From: Archivesica marissinica
Lineage: Eukaryota > Mollusca > Bivalvia > Venerida > Vesicomyidae
Direction of reading: 5' to 3'
Assembly: GCA_014843695.1 (NCBI GenBank)
Contig: CM026394.1
Span: 35,605,936-35,669,935 of the forward strand
Length of the DNA: 64,000 nucleotides
The position numbers and the translations under genes were made by a program. This document shows positions 38,901-50,900 of the stretch, one piece after another (the first letter of the stretch is position 1; every line of letters starts with the position of its first letter). The notes beneath the pieces were generated by a model that was not told where the DNA came from, did no database searches, and saw nothing but the letters and a program-made list of their open reading frames with translations.

Positions 38901-41900
38901 ACCTTTCCTGGGCAGGCTCCAACGGTTAACCAGTACTTGGGTGCATCAACCTCCGTAAGAAACTGCCAACTTTTTCATATAAATGAGACACGGTCTGAGC
39001 GGGGCTCGAACCCGTGACCATCAGTGATGATAGGTTACAGTGGTATACAAGTCAGCGACCGTAACCACTCGACCACGGAGGCGGACTAAATTAATATTTG
39101 TATTTGCGCTATATATTGTCGAATAAAACATGGTTTGTCGTTCTGAGTGCCGAAATTAACCATGTATGACAATGTGGTTAATTCCTACAAGTCGGAACAC
39201 GACAAACCCTGTTTTATTCGCAAACATATAACACAAATACATATATTATTTCTTAAATGAATCCTCACTTATATCCCAGTGAAGGCTGACACATCATTCA
39301 CCAAATGATTTATTGAGAAAGGCAACATTCAGTGCTTGACGTCCGACTGTCTTTCAATAGCGATAGTGACAGCAAAGTTCGCTTCAGGTGTGAGAGGCCC
39401 GGAGTTTGCGCCCAGTGTAGGATGACACATCATTGAAACAGGATGGGTCAACTGATTTCATGTGAGGAAGCTATCCAGCTGGCTTCCAGAAGATTGGTGG
39501 TTCTACCTGGGTGCCTGTCTATGCCTGAAATAATAACTGGAGTCGCTGTATGATGTAAGCGGTTGGTGCAACTTTAAACCCCCAACACAAGCAAACAAAA
39601 ACAAAATTAATTGTCGAAATAAATAAATTGAAATTTAATAACACAAAATTGCTATTATTTATGGATGAAAATCCATATTCATCTCTGGACAAAAACGACT
39701 GAAATACTCTTAATCAGCCATAAAATCCATATTCATCTCTGGACAAAAACGACTGAAATACTCTTAATCAGCCATAAAATCCATATTCATCTCTGGACAA
39801 AAACGAGTGACCTCTTAATCAGCCGTAAAATCCATATTCATCTCTGGACAAAAACGAGTGAAATACTCTTAATCAGCCGTAAAATCCATATTCCTCTCTG
39901 GACAAAAACGAGTGAAATACTCTTAATCAGCCATAAAATCCATATTCATCTCTGAACAAAAACGAGTGAAATACTCTTAATCAGCCATAAAATCCATATT
40001 CATCTCTGAACAAAAACGACTGAAATACTCTTAATTAGCCGTAAAATCCATATTCATTTATCTACAGTTGAATTTTTCTGTCTTATTATTCTGTAGAACC
40101 CGAGCTACCTGGAGCCACAGAAGGGAGCTACAATTCTCTCGCACATGATTGGACATAACCTTGGTATAAAGCATGACGAAGATGGTAAGTCTAGACACAT
40201 ACAGACGGATCTGTAGTCCAGTGGTAACACGCTGGACTGGTAATCCAGGGATCGCAGGTTCGATCCCCCGTCTGACCTTAATAAAATTAACAGTTTTTCA
40301 GATGGGACGTTAAACCAAGGTCTCTTGTCGGTGCTTTACACCGTGCACATAAAAGAACCAGAGGAGACTCTGGAATGGGTCTCTGTCTGTATCATTGCGC
40401 TATCCTCCAAAAATCTAAAATGACTAATCTCTTCAGGAGGCGTCGCTCATATGGGCAACCGGTAGCGACGATAAATAAACGTAAAACACACAAAAATCTA
40501 AACACTACAACTTGAATTATACATTGCAACAACTGAACATAACAAGCACTGAAGTGGCCGAGTGCTAACGGTCGTTCACTCCAAATCACTTGCCTCTCAC
40601 CGCTGCTGGTTCGAATCCCACTGGGAGTGTCGAATTCTTTCATGTGAGGAAGCTACCCAGTTGGTTTGCGGAAGGTTGGTGGTTCTACCTGGGTGCCTGT
40701 CCGTGTATTAAATACTGGAATGTGCATCCGGGGTCTTCCTCCGCCAATAATAGCTGGAGAGTCGCCATATATCTGAGCTGTTGGTGTAACATTAAACCCC
40801 CAAAACAAACAAACAAACAAACAAACAAACAAACAAACAAACAAACAATGTTAGATAGATTCATTTAGTTTATGTTACATAATTATAGAGATTATAATGT
40901 TACTGAGGTATACATTTAATTTGTTTGTTGAGTTGGAGAAATCTTACATGGCATGACGAGCCTAATAAATAGAAATTTATCAGACAATAACATAAGTATT
41001 CTGATAAAAGTACAAGTGAGAATAGATTACAGTGAAACCCCTCAAAACCAGAACCCCTCTAAACCGTAATCCCTCAAAACCAGAACCCCTCTAGACTGGA
41101 ACCCATCTAAACTGGGACCCCTCAAAACTGTAATCCCTCTAAACCAGAATTTCTCTAAACCCGAACTCCTCTAAACCGGGACCCCTCAAAACCGTAATCC
41201 CTCAAATCCGGAACCCCTCTAAACTGGAATTCCCACTAAACCGAACAAATTTCTTTGTCCCGAATTTTTCACTTTGTGAAAAACCTCTGTAAACCGATGC
41301 CACTCTTTTCCGAATACCGAACAGATATTTATTACAATATGTGCATTTTCAATGTAATTTACCCTGTAAACCGAACAGCAACTTGTCTAGATCAAATATG
41401 AAACTGACTATTCATTTAATCAAACAAACTTTCAGCTGTTTTTTCCAGGATAATGTATTGTACACTGAAACATTGATCTTTTCTAACTGCCAAACTATAA
41501 ACATGTCTCGGTCTCTTCCCAACTATTGTGAACTTTAATTGTTAATTTAGGAGAAATATGCCCCACTGTTAAAACCCCTCCAAACCGAAAATCCCTCCAA
41601 ACCGAAAACCCCTCCAAACCGAAAATCCCTCCAAACCGAAAACCCCTCCAAACCGAAAACCCCTCCAAACCAAAAACCCCTCCAAACCAAAAACCCCTCC
41701 AAACCAAAAAACCCTCCAAACCAAAAACCCCTCCAAACCAAAAAAAACCTCCAAACCAAAAACCCCTCCAAACCATTAAAACCCTCCAAACCAAAAACCC
41801 CTCCAAACCAAAAAAAACCTCCAAACCAAAAAACCCCTCCAAGCCAAAAACCCCTCCAAACCAAAAACCCCTCCAAACCGGTGGTCGATCGGTTTAGTGG

Positions 41901-44900
41901 GGTTACACTGTACCCGCTACTCGTGACATGTGACTCATTAAACAATTGACAGCGTTATGACGTCACAAACACAACAATGTTGTATATTTCAATGCTGACA
42001 GAGGATTGGAGATACTTGTATCATGAAGGTATTCACATATTGTGTTGTTTGTGTTGTACGTTTTATTGTTCTGTAATGAATGCAATATTCTCTTATACGG
42101 CTTACATTGGGAAGACTCGAGTTATAATAGCTGAGTTACATACTCGGGAGGGGGGTGGGTAATGCGTCTTATCCCACACCATGTACATAGCCGGGCATAC
42201 ACCTGGACATTATAGCCGGGCATACACCTGGACATTATAGCCGGGCATACACCTGGACATTATAGCCAGGCATACACCTGGACATTATAGCCAGGCCTAC
42301 ACCTGGACATTATAGCCAGGCCTACACCTGGACATTATAGCCAGGCATACACCTGGACATTATAGCCGGGTATACACCTGGACATTATAGCCGGGTATAC
42401 ACCTGGACATTATAGCCGGGCATACACCTGTGCATTATAGCCGGGCATACACCTGTGCATTATAGCCAGGCATACACCTGGACATTATAGCCGGGCATAC
42501 ACCTGGACATTATAGCCGGGCATACACCTGTGCATTATAGCCGGGCATACCCTGGACATTATAGCCAGGCATACACCTGGACATTATAGCTGGGCATACA
42601 CCTGGACATTATAGCCGGGCATACACCTGTGCATTATAGCCGGGCATACACCTGGACATTATAGCCAGGCATACACCGGACATTATAGCCGGGCATACAC
42701 CTGGACATTATAGCCAGGCATCACCTGTGCATTATAGCCGGGCATACACCTGGACATTATAGCCGGGCATACACCTGGACATTATAGCCGGGCATACAGT
42801 GGACATTATAGCCGGGCATCACCTGTACATTATAGCCGGGCATACACCTGGACATTATAGCCGGGCATACAGTGGACATTATAGCCGGGCATCACCTGTA
42901 CATTATAGCCGGGCATACACCTGGACATTATAGCCAGGCATACACTTGGACATTTTAGCCGGGCATACACCTGGACATTATAGCCGGGCATCACCTGTAC
43001 ATTATAGCCGGGCATACACCTGTGCATTATAGCCAGGCATACACCTGGACATTATAGCCGGGCATACACCTGGACATTATAGCCGGGCATACACCTGGAC
43101 ATTATAGCCGGGCATACACCTGGACATTATAGCCGGGCATACACCTGGACATTATAGCCAGGCATACACCTGGACATTATAGCCAGGCATACACCTGTGC
43201 ATTATAGCCGGGCATACACCTGTGCATTATAGCCATTCCTCGTTTTACAGAAACACCTGCATGAACACAACCCGCTGGCACTCTGCAGCATGTCCACTGC
43301 CACAGGGACCACATTGTAGAATTAAGGATTGGAGAAATTGCAACTTGTCTCATTCTTCCTATAACAGTTTCCCAAAGTCCATACAAATAGCATGTTGGAC
43401 ATATTATTTCCAGACACCAGCAGTTGGGGTTGGCTTTAGCTTCGGTTAGCGGAAGACATGCCATCATAGTTCAACAATATGTCAAGAGGCAACATATATA
43501 AAAAATATCTGTAGTCCAGTGGTAACACGCTGGACTGGTAATCCAGCAGGTTCGATCTCCCCGTCTGACCCTAATAAAATTAACAGTCTTTCAGATGGGA
43601 CGTTAAACCGAGGTCTCGTGTCGGTGCTTTACACCGTGCACGTAAAGAACCAGAGGAGACTATGGAATGGGTCTCTGTCTGTGTCATTGCACTATCCTCC
43701 AAAACTCTAAAATGACTAATCTCTTCAGGAGGCGTCGCTCATATGGGCAACCGGTAGCGACGATAAATAAACGTAAAACACACAAAATATATTATATACT
43801 CTTTCACATCCTTCTAGGTCAGCATCAGATGGTTCATCATCATCTCCAGGCTGAGCAATTGCTGACACTACTATTTGACTACTTTCAGTGAATGCTTCAA
43901 AGCAACTTGAAGCAGTTTCTACTCTTGCCCTGAAGGTTGCCAGTGGTGTCACTGCATGCTGTAATATTTCCCTCTGAACACCAACCTGTTTATAGATGGG
44001 CCTTAGTAAGATTTTCCGACGGGTTTCCCCAGTCCCCATTATAACTGCAGCATCACGTCGACGTAGAGCAAGAAACAACACAGTGCATTGGATGCAAAAT
44101 CATGAGTGTGTCACCTTGTCTACTGAATCTAGCAAAACGATCCACAAATCAACATACGCCCATGTACTTTTATAAAATCAATTGCCCGTGGTGAGACACC
44201 CTAAGGTTCAATGGCCTTGTTTTGTTCAGTTTCTTGTTCGAGTTGTGTCGCATTGTGAGTTTGTTGTGCACACAACATGCAGCTATGACTATGTGTGATA
44301 CACTGTACTGTTGTGCACTGCAGCTATGACTACGTGTGATACACTGTACTGTTGTGCACTGCAGCTATGACTACGTGTGATACACTGTACTGTTGTGCAC
44401 ACAACATGCAGCTATAACTACGTGTGATACACTGTACTGTTGTGCACACAACATGCAGCTATGGCTATGTGTGATACACTGTACTGTTGTGCACTGCAGC
44501 TATGACTATGTGTGATACACTGTACTATTGTGCACACAACATGCAGCTATGACTATGTGTGGTAAACTGTACTGTTGTGCACACAACATGCAGCTATGGC
44601 TACGTGTGATACACTGTACTGTTGTGCACACAACATGCAGCTATGACTGTGTGTGATACACTACTGTTGTGCACACAACATGCAGCTATGACTACGTGTG
44701 ATACACTGTACTGTTGTGCACACAACATGCAGCTATGGCTACGTGTGATACACTGTACTGTTGTGCACACAACATGCAGCTATGGCTACGTGTGATACAC
44801 TGTACTGTTGTGCACTGCAGCTATGGCTACGTGTGATACACTGTACTGTTGTGCACTGCAGCTATGACTACGTGTGATACACTGTACTGTTGTGCACACA

Positions 44901-47900
44901 ACATGCAGCTATGGCTACGTGTGATACACTGTACTGTTGTGCACTGCAGCTATGGCTACGTGTGATACACTGTACTGTTGTGCACACAACATGCAGCTAT
45001 GACTATGTGTGATACACTGTACTGTTGTGCACTGCAGCTATGACTATGTGTGATACACTGTACTGTTGTGCACTGCAGCTATGACTATGTGTGATACACT
45101 GTACTGTTGTGCACTGCAGCTATGGCTACGTGTGATACACTGTACTGTTGTGCACTGCAGCTATGACTATGTGTGATACACTGTACTGTTGTGCACTGCA
45201 GCTATGACTATGTGTGATACACTGTACTGTTGTGCACACAACATGCAGCTATGACTATGTGTGATACACTACTGTTGGTGTTGAGTCAGGGTTCTATTTG
45301 CTATGATTCAAGCTTTGTTTTTGAGCATTTTCTGTGTTGTAAAAAATGGAAATATTTGAAAAAATAACATTTCCTTCGCGTTTTATATATTTATTTTATA
45401 CTGTTGAATAACTTTAGAAAAATAGAAATATGAAATGGAAATATATTTGTCGTTTCTTTATTTCATATTTTCCATTTTCAAATTACTTAATTGTTATAGC
45501 TATGTATGTTTGCATATTGCATATCTATGGCATGTTTTCACATGCACTCTTATTCTATAATCTGATAAAAATCTCTCTCTTGAGTAACGTCATTTTACTG
45601 GTTTATACAAATTTATTTTAGCTTGATTATGAAACAAGTTTTTATAACATTAGATTCATCACTCGTGAGAACTCATTCCCGAGGGAGTCCCCATCACCAT
45701 GAGGGAGAGAGAGAGGGAGAGAGATAGGGAGGGAGGGAGAAGAAGCAATGTGTATTTAAGTGTCTTGCCTAAGGGTAGCATGGTTCTGACAGGGCTCAAA
45801 CTCAATACCTCTTCGTTTCAAAGCGGACACAATATTCAGTACCCTCACAGAGGCTTCATTTTATGCATAGTATCTACATTGTATATAGTTCATAAGACAT
45901 TTTTTGATACCAAACTTTTGATTGGCAACCTGGATTTCCCCTATGTTCCTGTGTTGTGTATCTGTGTAACCCATATCTGTACGAGTGTACGGTCATTGAC
46001 TTTCAAGTCACTTCCCCTCAATGTATAGGTATTAATGCCAACTGGGAGTGGGGTTATCCATTTGGCATACGAAAATTTGGTGCGGTTCTTCTAAGTTACT
46101 CGTCCGTGCCTGACTGCTCGGAGGGGCACCCTGGGTGTTCTTCTTCACCATATAACCTAAGCTGTAAGCTGTTGGTTTGACTTTAAACCGAAAAACAATC
46201 AAAAAACTGCTGTTTACCTAAATTTTGATTACCGTATATTTCCGGACATAGGTCGACCTTTTTCTCATCCAGAAATGTGATGACAGTACTAGGTCGACTT
46301 ATGGATGAGAAACAAGAATAAATTTTGAGGGGAAAAAATAGATTTTGTTTTTATTTATGTCTGTTTTATAAGTTAGATATCTTGATTTCAGTTTCATTTA
46401 AAAAATGAGACAAAAAACCATTGCCTCAACAAATGCCAATAAGGATGGATCCAGATTAAATTCAGCATTTTGAATACAAAATCAGACCCTCGACTTATGG
46501 CCAGGTATATACGGTACGTAACCCCGTATTTTATTTTCATGTTGATGAGACCACAGTTTTTGGTCCTGTTTGGCGCTGTTTGTATAATCCTGCTCTGAGA
46601 TTGTAAATCTTCCCTCCATTCTCTGATTGGTTGAGCTGAGTGCAAGTCTCGGAATCAATCAATCAAATTACTGACGTTTGACATGTGTGAAAGTTTTATG
46701 ACCTCCCAAGTCCATGCTGTGTTGGAAGGCAGTAAAATCGCACTCTGTAAACAGGATAAACATTTGATGTTTGACTTTCAGGTGGTTGCCAGTGCGCTGA
46801 TGACTTTGGATGTATCATGTCTACAGAGGTTCTGTAAGTAGTACATATATATTGTTCTTGGTTGAGGGAGGTAATGCTCGCCCACATGGTTAGCTGGCGG
46901 CGAGGGTAAATAAGCGAGGGAGATAATCCACGATATCCATTTTATCATACCGAATACAACTAACTACATGATGCCATGTTTCACACACTGAACTGCCTAA
47001 ATTGAGTAATTTCACAATTGAGTGATTTTTACCGTAACACCGACACGTCCAGATTTGGGATCCCATAAATGTTAAATAGATTTTCATATGGTATTTCGCT
47101 GTTCTGTACCATGCATTAAACATCTTTAAATGATGAGAAATGTAGGAAAATTTACCTCACGATTTATTGTTTCAGCATCTTGTCATGGTTTATTATTTCG
47201 GCATCTTGTAAAGATTCTTTGCGCATCATCGAACCATGCGCGCAACTTCCGGTACTCCGGGAGTAAGATATGCGTATATCCGTGCCATGGAAATATTGCC
47301 AGCTCAGTTCTGTTGAGGGATACATTGTGGACTGGTTTATACCGCATGGTAGCAAATTGACCAATGGTATTCCTAGAAATATCGATGACGTGTAATAAAT
47401 TGTAATAATAACTCGGATATGAAGTATATACATATAGGGGCTATGATGGAGTCTGGCAGCATGTCCATCTATTTCTTATCCGGTCCACATGTTCTATAGA
47501 GCTACATGGATTTTCAATAAGCTTTTATCAAATGTGAGTCTTCCTCCGTCGTTGAGTGCTTAAGATCGATTACTTGTATACCACTGTAACGTATCATCAC
47601 TGATGGTCATGTGATGGGTTCAAGTCTCGCTCAGGCCGTGTCTCTTTATATGAAAAAAATTTGCAGTTTCTTACAGAAGTTGGTGACCAAGTACTGGTTA
47701 ACCGCTGGAGCCTGCCCAGGAAAGGTGTTGTTAGGTAAATTGCCTGCTGGCGATTTAGCCCAAAAATGGTGCTGATGCAGGCGTAAAATCTGAACAAAAA
47801 ACAATTGTATCAATTATTCACCTCATTGAGACGACATACTAAACCCATGTTCCAACCATTTTCATCAGAGGTCATGGCCACACTTGGGGGACAAAGGTCA

Positions 47901-50900
47901 TGCGGCTATAATTTGTGTCTGATCCATAACTCTTCAAAGTATAAATAATGTGGCACAAATGTAACGATATTGCAATGGTATGCAGAGCAATCAATGGTTT
48001 TAAATGTTTTCACTTGTGATTATTACATCGTAAGTTAAATTTGAAGAACGTGAAAATGATGTTTGTGGAAATGTGTGTGTGTACAGTAGTAGGTTTACAG
48101 TATATACCCTCATGTGTGTGGACAGTAGTAGGTTTACAGTATATACCCTCATGTGTGTGTACAGTAGTAGGTTTACAGTATATACCCTCATGTGTGTGTA
48201 CAGTAGTAGGTTTACAGTATATACCCTAATGTGTGTGTACAGTAGTAGGTTTACAGTATATACTCTCATGTGTGTGTACAGTAGTAGGTTTACAGTATAT
48301 ACCCTCATGTGTGTGTACAGTAGTAGGTTTACAGTATATACCCTCATGTGTGTGTACAGTAGTAGGTTTACAGTATATACCCTCATGTGTGTGTACAGTA
48401 GTAGGTTTACCGTATATACCCTCATGTGTGTGTACAGTAGTAGGTTTACAGTATATACCCTCATGTGTGTGTACAGTAGTAGGTTTACAGTATATACCCT
48501 CATGTGTGTGTACAGTAGTAGGTTTACCGTATATACCCTCATGTGTGTAATTGTGTTTGTTTCAGTGCCACCCCGATGACGCATTCTCGCATGTTTTCCT
48601 CGTGCAGTATGAAGGACTGGGACATAGCTCTTAATATGGGGATTGCAGACTGTCTAAATAAAAACCCACAGGTTTCTCATTTTTGCATAATTCTGTATAT
48701 AACTGTGAAACGCATAATTCTGTATATAACTGTGAAACGCATAATTCTGTATATAACTGTGAAACGCATAATTCTGTATATAACTGTGAAACGCATAATT
48801 CTGTATATAACTGTGAAACGCATAATTCTGTATATAACTGCGAAACGCATAATTCTGTATATAACTGCGAAACGCATAATTCTGTATATAACTGCGAAAC
48901 GCATAATTCTGTATATAACTGCGAAACGCATAATTCTGTATATAACTGCGAAACGCATAATTCTGTATATAACTGCGAAACGCATAATTCTGTATATAAC
49001 TGCGAAACGCATAATTCTGTATATAACTGCGAAACGCATAATTCTGTATATAACTGCGAAACGCATAATTCTGTATATAACTGTGAAACGCATAATTCTG
49101 TATATAACTGTGAAACGCATAATTCTGTATATAACTGTGAAACGCATAATTCTGTATATAACTGTGAAATGCATAATTCTGTATATAACTGTGAAACGCA
49201 TAATTCTGTATATAACTGTGAAACGCATAATTCTGTATATAACTGTGAAACGCATAATTCTGTATATAACTGCGAAACGCATAATTCTGTATATAACTGC
49301 GAAACGCATAATTCTGTATATAACTGCGAAACGCATAATTCTGTATATAACTGTGAAACGCATAATTCTGTATATAACTGCGAAACGCATAATTCTGTAT
49401 ATAACTGCGAAACGCATAATTCTGTATATAACTGTGAAACGCATAATTCTGTATATAACTGTGAAACGCATAATTCTGTATATAACTGTGAAACGCATAA
49501 TTCTGTATATAACTGTGAAACGCATAATTCTGTATATAACTGTGAAACGCATAATTCTGTATATAACTGAAACGCATAATTATGTATATAACTGAAACGC
49601 ATAATTCTGTATATAACTGTGAAACGCATAATTCTGTATATAACTGTGAAACGCATAATTCTGTATATAACTGTGAAACGCATAATTCTGTATATAACTG
49701 AAACGCATAATTCTGTATATAACTGAAACGCATAATTCTGTATATAACTGTGAAACGCATAATTCTGTATATAACTGAAACGCATAATTCTGTATATAAC
49801 TGTGAAACGCATAATTCTGTATATAACTGTGAAACGCATAATTCTGTATATAACTGTGAAACGCATAATTCTGTATATAACTGAAACGCATAATTCTGTA
49901 TATAACTGAAACGCATAATTCTGTATATAACTGTGAAACGCATAATTCTGTATATAACTGAAACGCATAATTCTGTATATAACTGTGAAACGCATAATTC
50001 TGTATATAACTGTGAAACGCATAATTCTGTATATAACTGAAACGCATAATTCTGTATATAACTGTGAAACGCATAATTCTGTATATAACTGTGAAACGCA
50101 TAATTCTGTATATAACTGTGAAACGCATAATTCTGTATATAACTGTGAAACGCATAATTCTGTATATAACTGTGAAACGCATAATTCTGTATATAACTGT
50201 GAAACGCATAATTCTGTATATAACTGAAACGCATAATTCTGTATATAACTGTGAAACGCATAATTCTGTATATAACTGTGAAACGCATAATTCTGTATAT
50301 AACTGTGAAACGCATAATTCTGTATATAACTGAAACGCATAATTCTGTATATAACTGTGAAACGCATAATTCTGTATATAACTGAAATGCATAATTCTGT
50401 ATATAACTGAAATGCATAATTCTGTATATAACTGTGAAACGCATAATTCTGTATATAACTGAAACGCATAATTCTGTATATAACTGTGAAACGCATAATT
50501 CTGTATATAACTGCAATACTGATGGTCACGGGTCTCATTTATATGAACAAGTTGGGAGTTTATTACGGAGGTTGGTGCACCAAGTACTGGCTAACCACTG
50601 GAGTCTACCCAGGAATGGTGTTGCTAGGTAAACTGCCAGCCGGCGATATAGCGCAAAATGATGCTGATGCAGGTGTAAAACTTGTACAAACAATGTTTAC
50701 TGGCCTGATTGATAATTGGTTAATAACTACTTCTACCTCCATCGCTGGTAGCTGAAGAGTTCCTATATAACCGTGTCTGTGTAACACCGCATCTAATCAG
50801 GATCTATGTTGTTTGCTATTCAGCCAAGTGTTTTAGCTCTACTATCCGAATAGCAAACAGCCTAGAGCCTGATCAGACATCACATTCTGTTCCGTCTGAT

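Noticed and set aside
40142..40177. ADAM gene as a pseudogene because of the lost Glu
   Set aside because: All 17 exons are open with matching phases and consensus splice sites, and the altered site is known in functional non-protease ADAMs.
40204..40280. Functional tRNA-Thr gene (anticodon GGT)
   Set aside because: The tRNA-like arm is the head of a SINE with the usual body and tail and several dispersed copies; no separate terminator.
48631..50538. Open reading frames of up to 635 codons on both strands
   Set aside because: They coincide exactly with the 27/25-bp minisatellite, exist on both strands in several frames, and have pure repeat composition.
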